64,000 nucleotides of DNA from Sulfitobacter sp. OXR-159 (lineage in GTDB: Bacteria > Pseudomonadota > Alphaproteobacteria > Rhodobacterales > Rhodobacteraceae), in contig NZ_CP139707.1 in the NCBI RefSeq assembly GCF_034377145.1, positions 1,621,001-1,685,000 on the forward strand, read 5' to 3'. Shown piece after piece: positions 8,240 through 19,193 of this stretch; positions within the stretch are counted from its first letter, which is position 1; each line of letters starts with the position of its first letter. Made by a program: the position numbers and the translations under genes. The notes below the pieces were generated by a model. It had not been told where the DNA came from and searched no databases. It worked only from the letters and a program-made list of their open reading frames with translations.

Positions 8240-9340
8240 ATGCGGGTCTACCTCGACCATAACGCGACCACGCCGCTGCGGGCGGAGGCGCGCGCGGCGA
8301 TGATCGCGGCGATGGACCTGCCCGGCAACCCGTCCTCGGTCCATGCCGAGGGCCGTGCGGCCAAGGCTGTGGTTGAACGCGCGCGGGTGCAGGTGGCGGG
8401 GCTTGTGGGGTGCGATCCTGTCGATGTGATCTTTACCTCCGGTGCAACAGAGGCGGCGGCGCTTGCGGCGGCGATGGGCGCGCGGATGGTGACATCCGCC
8501 GTGGAGCATGACGCGGTGCTCTCATGGGGGCAGGCGGATCGTTTGGGCGTCGACGTGCATGGCGTTTGGGACGGTGATCTGGCCACTGCGGCGGGCGCTG
8601 ATCTGGTTGCCCTTCAGGCCGCCAACAGCGAAACCGGCGTGCTGCAACAAACCATGCCCTTGGCGCAGCAATGTTGGGCGATGGAGAGCAGCCCCTATGT
8701 GTTGGTCGATGCGGTGCAGGCCCTTGGCAAAACGCGGTTCAAAATGGCCACGTCGGGGGCGGATTTCATTCTCATCTCGGCGCATAAGCTGGGCGGGCCT
8801 AAGGGGATCGGCGCGTTGATCATCAAGCGCGGCATTGATTTGGCCGAACACGCGCTTTTGCGCGGCGGCGGGCAAGAAATGGGGCGCCGCTCAGGGACCG
8901 AAAATATCCCCGCCATCGCAGGTTTTGGCGCAGCGGCAGAAGCGGCGGCGGCAGATGTCTCTGCGGGGCGGTGGGAAGAGGTGGCCGAACAGCGTGATTT
9001 GTTGGAAGCGACCCTTGCGGATGCCACAAGTCTGACTATTTTTGTAGGGAAAGGCGCCGCGCGCCTGCCCAACACCTCATGCATCATTACGCCCGGCTGG
9101 AAGGGCGAGACCCAGGTGATGCAGATGGACCTCGCTGGTTTTGCCATTTCGGCGGGATCGGCCTGTTCCAGCGGCAAGGTCCGCGCCAGTGCCGTGTTGC
9201 GCGCCATGGGCTTTGATGAAACACAGGCCGCCAGCGCGATCCGGGTGTCGCTGGGCCTGAACACCACCCGGGAAGATATCCTGCGGTTCGCCACAAGCTG
9301 GACCGCCAAACTGAAAAAGCACGAAACGCGGGCCGCCTGA
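8240..9340 (+). CDS. Cysteine desulfurase (NifS/IscS-like, class V aminotransferase)
   Basis: PLP enzyme that takes sulfur from cysteine to form a persulfide for Fe-S assembly. The 366-residue protein opens VYLDHNATTPL, the NifS/IscS hallmark. The PLP lysine is in ISAHKLGGPKG, the 'GGGQEMGRRSGTENIP' block follows, and the sulfur-carrying Cys lies in SAGSACSSGKV. It is somewhat shorter than IscS (about 400). AAAAGGATGAAGG precedes the ATG. It lies between iscR and sufB, the usual place in Rhodobacterales, where a second desulfurase (sufS) closes the operon. Confidence 0.9.
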   Translation: MRVYLDHNATTPLRAEARAAMIAAMDLPGNPSSVHAEGRAAKAVVERARVQVAGLVGCDPVDVIFTSGATEAAALAAAMGARMVTSAVEHDAVLSWGQADRLGVDVHGVWDGDLATAAGADLVALQAANSETGVLQQTMPLAQQCWAMESSPYVLVDAVQALGKTRFKMATSGADFILISAHKLGGPKGIGALIIKRGIDLAEHALLRGGGQEMGRRSGTENIPAIAGFGAAAEAAAADVSAGRWEEVAEQRDLLEATLADATSLTIFVGKGAARLPNTSCIITPGWKGETQVMQMDLAGFAISAGSACSSGKVRASAVLRAMGFDETQAASAIRVSLGLNTTREDILRFATSWTAKLKKHETRAA

Positions 9341-9367
9341 GCGCCGCCACGGAAAGGAACTGAAACC

Positions 9368-10899
<1,532 letters not shown>

Positions 10900-10900
<1 letters not shown>

Positions 10901-11706
10901 TGAGCCTTGCTGCGGCGCATACCCCCCTCCGCCTGCATTGGTGGAAGGCGCAGCCGAATTTCGGCGATGCGCTGAGCCCGCTGATCCTGAGCCATGTCTC
11001 GGGGCGGCGGGTGGCCCATGCGTCGGTGGACGAGGCGGATATCTTTGGCCTTGGCTCGCTTTTGCAAATCGTGCGGCGCAATTTCGACACGCCGCGCAAC
11101 GGGGCCAAGCCGGTGATCTGGGGCAGCGGTCTGCTGCGTCCCGCAGGGGGCCGTGCGTTCTTGAAAAACATCGAGATCGCATTGCTGCGCGGTCCGGTGA
11201 CCGCGGCGCTTTTGGGGGTAGAGACTGACGCTTTCGGCGACCCCGGGCTTCTGGTGAATGAGGTTCTGCCAAGCGATGCACCGCGCGGCGACAAGAACGG
11301 CATCGTGCCGCATCATACGCTCGCCGATGCTCCCGAACTGCTGGACCTCGTGGCCTCCGACAGCGCCTATGTGCTGATCGATCCGCGAGACCCGGTAGAG
11401 CATGTCTGCGCCGCGATCGCATCCTGTGCCCATGTCTTTGCCTCATCCCTCCACGGGCTGATCACGGCGGATGCCTACGGCGTGGCGAACACTTGGGTCG
11501 CACCCGAAGGGCAGGGACGGCTCAAGTTCCACGACTACGCCGCCTCGGTGGGCCGTGACATGCGCGTGCCGATCGCCTTGGCCGATATTCCGGCGGCCCG
11601 CAAACCCGATGCGCCGCTGGTCTATCACGACGGTATTGCTACCTGCCGCGCGGCGCTGATCGAACACTTTCCCGCCGCGCTCTGTGCCCATGAGGGGGCG
11701 GCATGA
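10900..11706 (+). CDS. Polysaccharide pyruvyltransferase-family protein
   Basis: A 268-residue protein of the polysaccharide pyruvyl transferase (CsaB/WcaK-like) superfamily. The diagnostic opening is LHWWKAQPNFGDALSPLIL, followed by the GLGSLLQ and VIWGSGLL motifs, a LLRGPVTAALLG helix, FGDPGLL, and the late SSLHGLITADAYG segment. Family members transfer pyruvate ketals to, or otherwise modify, surface polysaccharides. It is embedded in the suf operon between sufB and sufC with a one-base TGATG overlap to sufB, so it is translationally coupled to Fe-S genes. No known Fe-S role; see findings. Confidence 0.8.
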
Positions 11707-11789
11707 ACTTTAACACGCAGGGGCAAGCCCCTGAGATAACACTGAAATAGCATGAATTGCGGCGCAAGGCGCGCCAGAAGGAGACCGAA

Positions 11790-12545
11790 ATGCTGAGCAT
11801 CAAGAACCTGCAGGTGAAACTGGAAGAAGAGGACAAGCAGATCCTCAAAGGCGTCGATCTGGAAGTCGAAGCTGGCAAAGTACACGCCATCATGGGGCCG
11901 AACGGCTCGGGCAAGTCGACGTTGAGCTACGTGCTCTCGGGCAAGGACGGCTACGAGGTCACCGAAGGCTCCGCCACGCTCGAAGGCGAAGACCTGCTGG
12001 ACTTGGAGCCCGAAGAGCGCGCCGCGGCGGGCCTTTTCCTTGCTTTCCAATACCCCGTTGAAATTCCAGGCGTCGGCAACATGACCTTCCTGCGCACCGC
12101 GGTGAACGCACAGCGCAAAGCGCGCGGCGAAGAGGAAATGTCGGCGGCAGACTTCCTCAAGGAAATCCGCGCTAAGGCGAAGGATCTGAAGATCGACGCT
12201 GACATGCTGAAGCGGCCTGTGAACATGGGCTTCTCGGGTGGTGAGAAAAAACGCAATGAAATCTTGCAGATGGCCATGCTTGAGCCAAAGATGTGCATCC
12301 TCGATGAGACCGACTCGGGTCTTGACGTCGACGCCATGAAACTCGTCGCCGAAGGTGTGAACGCCCTGCGTACCGAAGGCCGTGGTTTCCTTGTCATCAC
12401 CCACTACCAGCGTCTTTTGGACCACATCAAACCCGATGTTGTGCACATCATGCACGACGGTCGCATCATCAAGACCGGTGGCCCTGAGCTTGCCCTTGAG
12501 GTCGAGAACAACGGCTACGCAGATATTCTCGCTGAGGTGGCATAA
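11790..12545 (+). CDS. sufC: Fe-S assembly ATPase SufC
   Basis: ABC-type ATPase of the SufBC2D complex, 251 residues. Walker A is GPNGSGKST (about residues 36-44), the Q-loop is in FLAFQYPVEIPGV, the signature is FSGGEKKRNEI (SufC-specific), and Walker B is MCILDETDSGLDVDA, followed by the H-loop VITHYQRLL. Start chosen at MLSIKNLQVKLEEE, which has AGAAGGAG 7 bases upstream. ATP hydrolysis drives rearrangement of SufB/SufD for cluster building. Its stop overlaps sufD (TAATG). Confidence 0.96.
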   Translation: MLSIKNLQVKLEEEDKQILKGVDLEVEAGKVHAIMGPNGSGKSTLSYVLSGKDGYEVTEGSATLEGEDLLDLEPEERAAAGLFLAFQYPVEIPGVGNMTFLRTAVNAQRKARGEEEMSAADFLKEIRAKAKDLKIDADMLKRPVNMGFSGGEKKRNEILQMAMLEPKMCILDETDSGLDVDAMKLVAEGVNALRTEGRGFLVITHYQRLLDHIKPDVVHIMHDGRIIKTGGPELALEVENNGYADILAEVA

Positions 12546-13825
12546 TGGCCGAAGCGAAACTGCAAGAAACCCCGACCGAGGCGATGATCGCACGGCTCAG
12601 CATGCCGCAGGGTGGCTGGGCCCAGGCGGCGCGCGAGGACGCGCTGGCGCGGCTCCGTGCCATGGGCTTGCCGCAACGCCGGGATGAATATTGGAAGTTC
12701 ACCCGCCCCGACACGCTGACGCAACCCGAGGCGCAGCCTGCCGCGATTTTCGATCACGGCGAGGCACCGCTTTTCCACGATACCGACCGTCTGCGTATCG
12801 TCTTTGTCGACGGTGAATTCGACGCCGAAGCCTCCGACGATCTGTCGCTAGAAGGCGTCAGCATCGAACGGCTCGCGGCGGCGGACAGTGATCTGCATTG
12901 GGCGCGTGACCTCTATGGTGCGCTGGAAAAGAACGGCCAGACGCCAGTTCAACGCCCACTGGCCGCGCTGAATACAGCCTTCGCGAGTGACGGGGTGCTG
13001 ATCCATGTCACCGGTCAAGTGAGCAAGCCGATCAATCTGGTTTACACCCATAAATCAGAGACTTCGGATGCGATGTTGCACCACGTCGTGAAGCTCGAAA
13101 AAGACGCCGAAGTGACCCTTTTGGAGAACGGCCCCGCCGCCGCGCGCTTCAACACCGTGATGGAGGTTGAAGTGGCCGACACCGCGCGCTTCCACCATGT
13201 CCGTGCACAGGGTCGCGATCATGAGCGCCGGGCTGCAACACATGTCTTCACCCGTCTTGGCAGCGAGTCGCTGTTCAAGAGCTTCACCGTTACCGTGAAC
13301 GGCGCGCTGACGCGCAACGAATGCGTGATCGAACTCACCGGCGATGATGCCTCGGCCCATGTGGCTGGTGCCTGCGTCGGCGATGGTGACTTCCATCATG
13401 ACGACACGGTTTTCATCACCCATGACGCGGTGAATTGCGAAAGCCGTCAGGTCTATAAGAAGGTGCTGCGCAACGGTGCGACTGGCGTGTTACAAGGCAA
13501 AATCCTCGTTAAGGAAGGCGCGCAGAAGACCGATGGCTATCAGATCAGCCAGTCGCTTTTGCTGGACGGCGACAGCCAGTTCCTCGCCAAGCCTGAGCTG
13601 GAAATCTACGCTGATGACGTGGCCTGTTCGCATGGCTCGACCTCTGGTGCGATCGACGAAGATGCGCTGTTCTACCTCCGCGCCCGCGGCGTGTCTCATG
13701 CCGAGGCGACCGACCTTCTGACACTGGCCTTCCTTGCCGAAGCGGTGGAAGAGATCGAAGCCGAAGGTCTGCGCGAAGAGATCAACGGGCGTCTCAGCGC
13801 GTGGTTGGAGCGTCGTAGCAGCTGA
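12545..13825 (+). CDS. sufD: Fe-S cluster assembly protein SufD
   Basis: Third subunit of the SufBC2D scaffold, 426 residues. It has a helical N-terminal region with the PQRRDEYWKFTRPDTL motif, a long beta-helix core, and the conserved C-terminal block ADDVACSHGSTSGAIDEDALFYLRARG, whose HGSTSGAID segment contains the His used at the SufB-SufD interface. The start overlaps the sufC stop by one base and its own stop overlaps the next ATG by one base, showing operon-wide coupling. Confidence 0.95.
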   Translation: MAEAKLQETPTEAMIARLSMPQGGWAQAAREDALARLRAMGLPQRRDEYWKFTRPDTLTQPEAQPAAIFDHGEAPLFHDTDRLRIVFVDGEFDAEASDDLSLEGVSIERLAAADSDLHWARDLYGALEKNGQTPVQRPLAALNTAFASDGVLIHVTGQVSKPINLVYTHKSETSDAMLHHVVKLEKDAEVTLLENGPAAARFNTVMEVEVADTARFHHVRAQGRDHERRAATHVFTRLGSESLFKSFTVTVNGALTRNECVIELTGDDASAHVAGACVGDGDFHHDDTVFITHDAVNCESRQVYKKVLRNGATGVLQGKILVKEGAQKTDGYQISQSLLLDGDSQFLAKPELEIYADDVACSHGSTSGAIDEDALFYLRARGVSHAEATDLLTLAFLAEAVEEIEAEGLREEINGRLSAWLERRSS

Positions 13826-14307
13826 TGGCTGTCACCAGCGATATCGTTGCGACCTATCGCGGCCCCGGCAAAGTGATGTCGGGGCTGTTGGCGCAGGGCC
13901 GTAACGAGGTGCGCGTTCTGATGTTCGCGCTCATGGCGGGGCTGCTGATTTTCGTGGCCCTGTCCCCTTATCAAGCCCGCGCGGCGCATCTTGACCCCGA
14001 AGGACCGCTGGCCGTGCGCCAGTATTGGAGCGCGTTTTTCTGGATCTTCGTGATGCCGATGCTGCTCTATGGCGTGGCGGCGATGGTCTGGGCGATCAGC
14101 CGCATCGCGGGGCAGCGGCTCACTGGCTACGCGGTACGCTTGACCTTGGTTTGGTCGCTGCTCGCTTCCGCGCCAATCCTGTTGTTGCTGGGCCTCGCGC
14201 TTGGCTTTATCGGGCCGGGCGTGCAGGCGCAGATCGTCGGCGTGCTCTGGTTGGCCGTATTCTTCTGGTTCTGGATCGCAGGCTTGCTTGCGGCACAGCG
14301 GGGCTGA
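13825..14307 (+). CDS. Four-helix membrane protein in suf operon
   Basis: A 160-residue integral membrane protein with about four hydrophobic segments (residues roughly 33-52, 68-88, 105-127, 133-155). It resembles the YIP1-type membrane proteins often found in Rhodobacterales suf operons and may be a paralogue or half of a pair with the next gene. It overlaps sufD by one base and ends 1 base before its partner. Role in Fe-S biogenesis is unproven. Confidence 0.75.
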   Translation: MAVTSDIVATYRGPGKVMSGLLAQGRNEVRVLMFALMAGLLIFVALSPYQARAAHLDPEGPLAVRQYWSAFFWIFVMPMLLYGVAAMVWAISRIAGQRLTGYAVRLTLVWSLLASAPILLLLGLALGFIGPGVQAQIVGVLWLAVFFWFWIAGLLAAQRG

Positions 14308-14308
14308 G

Positions 14309-14887
14309 ATGGACAGCGCCGCCCTGATCCAACTCGCGCAAACCACATTGCGCAGCCCCCGCGCCGCAGCGCGGATGATCGCGGCCCTACCTTTGGGCCG
14401 CGAGGTGATTTGGACATCGCTCGCTTTGGTCGCGGCGCTTAACGCGCTGTTGATCTCGGCGATGTTCGTGATCGCGCCGCCCGCCATCGCATTGCCGAGT
14501 TATTTCCAATCGCCACTGGTGCTTTTTGCGCTGCTGGCCGGTTTGATGGTGCTCTATGTTCATGCGCTGTCTTGGGTCGGCCGGGCCTTGGGCGGGCAGG
14601 GCGCGACGGCCCCGCTTCTAGCGGCCGTGGTCTGGTTGCAGGCGCTCCGGCTCTGCGCGCAATTGGGAATCCTGCTGTTGACCATGGCTCTGCCGCCGGT
14701 GGCGCTGCTGGCTTCTTTCGTCGTTACTTTTTGGGGTCTTTGGATCCTGCTGAATTTCGTGGCCGAACTGCTGCATCTGCCGGGGCTCTTCCATGCCGCC
14801 GCTGTGCTGGCAGGGGCCGCGCTTGGGGTCTTGCTGGGTCTTGGCCTCCTGCTGTCTTTGATCGGGCTGACCGCCCAAGGAGTTTGA
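14309..14887 (+). CDS. YIP1-family membrane protein in suf operon
   Basis: A 192-residue protein with a short soluble N-terminus (MDSAALIQLAQTTLRSPRAA) followed by about five membrane helices, the layout of bacterial YIP1-family proteins. Start chosen at MDSAAL, one base after the previous stop; the frame is open upstream but overlaps the neighbour. The next gene, sufS, begins 3 bases after its stop codon. Its fixed position between sufD and sufS suggests a link to the SUF system, perhaps membrane anchoring, but this is inference. Confidence 0.75.
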   Translation: MDSAALIQLAQTTLRSPRAAARMIAALPLGREVIWTSLALVAALNALLISAMFVIAPPAIALPSYFQSPLVLFALLAGLMVLYVHALSWVGRALGGQGATAPLLAAVVWLQALRLCAQLGILLLTMALPPVALLASFVVTFWGLWILLNFVAELLHLPGLFHAAAVLAGAALGVLLGLGLLLSLIGLTAQGV

Positions 14888-14890
14888 AAC

Positions 14891-16111
14891 ATGTTCAACG
14901 TTGATGCTGTCCGGGCGCAGTTTCCGATCCTCGGCCGCGAAGTGAACGGCAAGCCGCTGGTCTATCTCGACAATGGTGCATCAGCGCAGAAGCCGCAGGT
15001 GGTGATCGATGCGATCACCCAAGCCTACGCGAATGAATACTCCAATGTTCACCGTGGCTTGCACTACCTTTCTAATCTGGCGACCGACAAATATGAAAGC
15101 GTGCGCGGCACCGTTGCACGGTTTCTCAATGCCGGATCAGAAGATGAGATCGTGCTCAACACCGGTGCTACTATGGGGATCAACACCGTGGCCTATGGCT
15201 GGGCCATGCCGCGGATGCAGGCCGGTGATGAGATCGTCCTGTCGGTGATGGAGCATCACGCCAATATCGTGCCATGGCATTTCCTGCGCGAGCGGCAGGG
15301 CGTGGTGCTGAAATGGGTCGACGTAGACGCCACCGGCGCGCTGGACCCGCAGGCGGTGATCGATGCCATCGGGCCAAAGACCAAGCTGGTTGCGATATCG
15401 CATCTTTCCAATGTTTTGGGGACCAAAGTTGATGTGAAATCCATCACCGCAGCGGCGCATGAAAAAGGCGTTCCGGTGCTGGTCGATGGCTCGCAGGGGG
15501 CGGTGCATATGCCGGTGGATGTCCAAGACATCGGCTGTGATTTCTATGCCGTCACGGGGCACAAACTCTATGGCCCCTCGGGCTCAGGGGCGATCTACAT
15601 CAAGTCCGAGCGGATGGCCGAAATGCGTCCGTTCATCGGGGGCGGCGACATGATCCGCGAAGTCAGCAAAGACGCGGTGAGCTACAACGACCCGCCGATG
15701 ATGTTCGAGGCGGGCACCCCCGGCATTGTGGCCACCATCGGCTTGGGCGTGGCGCTGGATTTCATGATGGACCTGGGAATGGAAAATATCGCCGCCCATG
15801 AAGATGATCTGCGCGACTACGCCGTGTCCCGTCTCAGTGGGCTGAACTGGCTTAACCTTCAGGGTACGACACCGGATAAGGCGGCCATCTTTAGCTTCAC
15901 CTTGGATGGCGCGGCCCATGCCCATGACATTTCAACCGTGCTCGACAAGAAGGGCGTGGCGGTGCGGGCCGGGCACCATTGCGCGGCACCTTTGATGGCG
16001 CATCTCGGGGTATCTGCCACCTGCCGCGCGTCCTTTGGCATGTATAACACCCGCGCCGAGGTCGACACATTGGTTGACGCACTTGAATTGGCGCATGATC
16101 TTTTCGCCTAA
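14891..16111 (+). CDS. sufS: Cysteine desulfurase SufS (group II)
   Basis: PLP-dependent desulfurase that feeds persulfide sulfur to the SufBC2D scaffold, normally with SufE or SufU. The 406 residues match SufS/CsdA. Landmarks are YLDNGASAQKP near the start, the PLP lysine in VTGHKLYGPSGSGA (about residue 226), and the catalytic Cys in RAGHHCAAPLM (about residue 363) before the conserved RASFGMYNT motif. It is the last suf gene seen here. The 3' side runs into the interrupted tRNA-Arg gene, and no sufA, sufE or sufT follows within the window. Confidence 0.95.
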   Translation: MFNVDAVRAQFPILGREVNGKPLVYLDNGASAQKPQVVIDAITQAYANEYSNVHRGLHYLSNLATDKYESVRGTVARFLNAGSEDEIVLNTGATMGINTVAYGWAMPRMQAGDEIVLSVMEHHANIVPWHFLRERQGVVLKWVDVDATGALDPQAVIDAIGPKTKLVAISHLSNVLGTKVDVKSITAAAHEKGVPVLVDGSQGAVHMPVDVQDIGCDFYAVTGHKLYGPSGSGAIYIKSERMAEMRPFIGGGDMIREVSKDAVSYNDPPMMFEAGTPGIVATIGLGVALDFMMDLGMENIAAHEDDLRDYAVSRLSGLNWLNLQGTTPDKAAIFSFTLDGAAHAHDISTVLDKKGVAVRAGHHCAAPLMAHLGVSATCRASFGMYNTRAEVDTLVDALELAHDLFA

Positions 16112-16185
16112 GCTCAATTTCGCCGCCCTAGCCCCCGGATTTCCCATTGCAGGGGCGGCCCGCTCTGGCTATACCGCCCCTCAGT

Positions 16186-16222
<37 letters not shown>

Positions 16223-16290
16223 TAGGCGAATTGCTAAGGTTGCAACGCGTTGAAAGGTAAGATATAAATTAGAGCGTCGAATCTGGTTTC

Positions 16291-16311
16291 GCACAGAAAT
16301 TGCACAGAAAC
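16291..16311. repeat. Tandem arm-type repeats, left end
   Basis: GCACAGAAAT-T-GCACAGAAAC: two direct copies of GCACAGAAA, 11 bases apart, 70-90 bases inside the left core. A similar pair (GCACAGATAC GCACAGAAAC) lies 79-98 bases inside the right core. The position suits arm-type integrase binding sites. Confidence 0.6.
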
Positions 16312-16324
16312 GTTCTGTAAAGAT

Positions 16325-16401
16325 GGTCCCATAGCTCAGCTGGATAGAGTGCTCGCCTCCGAAGCGAGAGGTCGCTGGTTCGAATCCAGCTGGGACCACC
16401 A
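16325..16401 (+). tRNA. tRNA-Arg (anticodon CCG), intact
   Basis: Complete cloverleaf: acceptor GGTCCCA/TGGGACC, D-arm GCTC/GAGT, anticodon stem CTCGC/GCGAG with loop CTCCGAA (anticodon CCG at 16359-16361), T-arm GCTGG-TTCGAAT-CCAGC, discriminator A and encoded CCA. It reads codon CGG. It lies about 100 bases inside the island's left end, so by position it is carried by the element. Confidence 0.93.
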
Positions 16402-16768
16402 TCCTTTTTACAACTTTATCAAAACCTATTTTTTGCGATCGACCGTGCGCAATCGCCAGGCCGGCAGTCGCAGGCAAAATGCAGATCACTGCACGCAAAG
16501 CCCTTTACGAGCTGCGACTGCACGGCATCAGGGCATGCGCATTTAGGATATCCTTTGGGTTGGCCTTAACGTCTCCGGGGCGGACCAGGATATTTCCTTT
16601 TGCGCATTCTCAACCCTATCGTCAATGGAGTGACTGCCCTTAGCATCGAGCGCAGTTGGCCCCTTCATCCCAAGATAAGCTTACTCGGACTGGCGAAACT
16701 GGTTTCTTCGGACGGAATCTCGGAATCGCTAAACTCGCAAATCGGAGAAGACGGTTGAGGACGATATT
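16402..16768. other. Non-coding stretch inside island left end
   Basis: About 370 bases after tRNA-Arg(CCG) with a T-rich start (TCCTTTTTAC) that may end tRNA transcription. I see no gene, clear inverted repeat or recognisable remnant. The short frames here are not coding-like. Confidence 0.5.
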
Positions 16769-17206
16769 TCAATGATCCGGAGTCCGTTCGATACCCCAGG
16801 TGCCGCCACCTGGTTCATAGCAGACGAAAATCTGTTGTGGGTGATTTGTTGATTGCGGGGAAGCTGTCTTGCTTGGCTTATGGCGCAAGCTGAGGCCAAA
16901 TGAGCCAAAGTCGAAGGCGATTTCGAAGCGGGCCGCACCGGCCCCGACGGGAGTGTCATAAACTTTGTGTATCTGGTCGTCCCGGTCCCGCGGCACAGCG
17001 ATAGGCAGTTCGCCGTCTTGCCCCTTCAATTTCTTAGCAGATGAGCGGTTGCGACGGTTGGCCTGATCTGGCGGGGCATCCTTTCCGTCTTCATAGCCCA
17101 GCTGTGCCGTCAGCTCAGCCCCGAGCATCCGTTCCATAAGCTTGGTCTTGAGCTCATTCATTAGCCCGGCATCGCCAAGCAGATCTTCAGTCTGCTCGCA
17201 GGGTCA
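16769..17206 (-). pseudogene. IS256-family (mutator-type) transposase remnant
   Basis: The minus-strand frame contains EDLLGDAGLMNELKTKLMER, then LGAELTAQLGYEDGKDAPP, NRRNRSSAKKLKGQDGELPI and AVPRDRD. This is the N-terminal part of an IS256/mutator transposase. Homology stops after RDRDDQI; the remaining 60 or so codons read an unrelated sequence and the catalytic DDE domain is absent. It is a truncated relic of about 80 recognisable residues (an intact transposase has about 400). Confidence 0.75.
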
Positions 17207-17423
17207 TCGCTCGCGATCACGGTCCATTTCGATGAGCTCTTGCAGGTTTTCGATCCCGATTGGAGTGAATGCGATGACACCTTCGTCGCTGGGACCGTAG
17301 ACCCAGATTATACCATCTTCGGTTTCCATACCGGTGGCGATCAAAGATCTTATTGACGGTTTCGCCCAGTTCGACAGCGACGCGGTCGATTGTCTTGACG
17401 GAATACACCTTGTTCAGCTGCAT
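17204..17423 (-). pseudogene. Frameshifted small hypothetical gene beside IS66
   Basis: Starting at 17423 the frame reads MQLNKVYSVKTIDRVAVELG and continues to ETVNKIFD, then turns into low-quality Arg-rich sequence. In the adjacent frame the sequence continues sensibly as IATGMETEDGIIWVYGPSDE, then GVIAFTPIGIENLQELIEMD, and ends at 17204. The two parts read as one 70-residue protein broken by a small indel near the GATCGCCACC segment. Family and function are unknown to me; its position directly after tnpC suggests an IS66 passenger or neighbour. Confidence 0.6.
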
Positions 17424-17425
17424 GG

Positions 17426-19133
17426 TTAGGCTGCTTGCGGAAGGGATAGAGCTTTCCAGTTCCAAGGCAGAAGTTCATGCACGCGCGAGACGGGCAAGTC
17501 GGGCAGCCGGGCGAGAACATCGGCGAGCCAGGCCTGCGGATCGATGTCATTCATTTTGGCGGTGACGATAAGGGTATACATGGCGGCAGCCCGTTCACCG
17601 CCGCGCTCTGAGCCTGCGAAGAGCCACGACTTTCTGCCCAGTGCCACGCCACGTAAAGCGCGTTCGGCCGCATTATTCGTCAGACAGATATGCCCGTCAT
17701 CGAGGAATGCCGTGAAGGCCTGCCAACGGCCACGCTTCTCAAACATGTAGTTGATCGCCTTGGCCACCTTGTTGTGTCTGGACAGTTTCGCGCGCTCGTC
17801 CTGCAGCCAGTCGTGGAGGCCGTTCACCAGGGGACGGGACAGGTTCTGGCGGGCGACGAGCCGGGCATCAGCATCCAGCCCATTGATCTCGCGCTCGATG
17901 TCGAAGATGGCATCGATCCGTTTCACCGCTTCCAGTGCGACCGGCGAGATCTGATGGGCGGGTTTGCCCTTGCGGACGTTGCCCGCAATGTCGGCCAGTT
18001 CGAAGAACTTCCGGCGGGCATGTGACCAACACAACGCACTGGTCACGGGCCCCTCGTCGCGGTCTTCGCGATAGAGATCGTTGTATCCACCATAGGCGTC
18101 CATTGCCCGGCAGTGGTTTGCTTGCAAACCATGAGAGGGGGCTTGCAGCACACCTTGCCATCCGGCCAGATGCTGATTGGGATTGGTTGCGCCGCGATCT
18201 CGAGAGAAGCGGAAGAACGCCGCTGGTGGGGCGCCACCATTCCATGGCCGATCATCACGCACGTAGGTCCAGAGCCGGGCCTTTTTTGCACCGCCCCGCG
18301 CCAGAAGCGGCACGGTGGTATCATCGCCATGTAGGCGGTGAGCGGCACGCACATGGCTTTCGATCAGGGCATGGATCGGCTGCAAGGCGACAGTCGCGTG
18401 CCCGACCAAGTCTGCCAGCGTGGAGAGGCTCAGATCAACGCCTTCACGCGCAAAGCGCTCTGCCTGCCGGTTCAACGGCTGGTGCTGTCCGTATTTTTCG
18501 AAGATCAGCATTGCGATCAAGCTGGGTCCGGCCCATCCGCGCGGAATCGCATGGAACGGCGCCGGCGGCTGGCTAATCTTCTTGCAGGCCCGGCAAGTGA
18601 ACTTCTCGCGCACAGTCTGGATCACCTTCCACTGACGTGGGATTACCTCCAGCGTCTCGGTGATGTCCTCGCCCATCTTCACGATCCGGTCCGAGCCACA
18701 GCAAGTACAGGCGGCCGGTGCCTCAACAACAACCCGCTCGCGCGGCTCCCTCTCATCGCTGCAAGCAGCGACTGCCGGGCAACGGGTGATCGGGGAACGG
18801 CTTGCGCACGGGATGGCGGCGCGTGAAGGCGCGCACCGTGCTGGCTTTCTCGCTTGCTTGATCTGCGGCTAAGGCATCCTCGGTGGCCGCCGCTTCCATC
18901 TCTTCAAGCTGCAGTTCCAGTTGATCGATCAGCCGGGCGCGTCGTTCTGACGAGATACCGTATTTGTCACGGCGCAGTTTGGCGATCTCGAGCTTGAGCT
19001 CTTGGATCATCGCCTCGGAGCAGGAGACAACCGCGCGGGCCTGCGCCAGCTCGCTTTCCGCAACATCTGCACGGGCCTCTGCGGCGGCCAGGGCAGCGCG
19101 TAATTTGGCGAGTTCAGAGGCGGCATTAGACAT
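17426..19133 (-). pseudogene. IS66 transposase TnpC, disrupted
   Basis: The N-terminal piece (19133 to 18753; coiled-coil leader ELAKLRAALAAAEARADVAE and the KLRRDKYGISSERR motif) and the catalytic piece (18682 to 17426; zinc-ribbon CRACKK, HGDDTTVPLLARG, DAYGGYNDLY, CWSHARRKFFE and the C-terminal LTNNAAERALRGVALGRKSW) are in different frames. Between them about 38 extra bases (near 18746-18783), containing a TCGCTGC/GCAGCGA hairpin, interrupt what should read FPDHLPRERVVVE. The DDE residues are present, but the gene cannot make a full-length protein without frameshifting. Confidence 0.85.
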
Positions 19134-19193
19134 GACCGATATTTACCAGCCGGGGCCGCGGAACACCAATAAAAACAGGCTTTCTGGCCTGAA

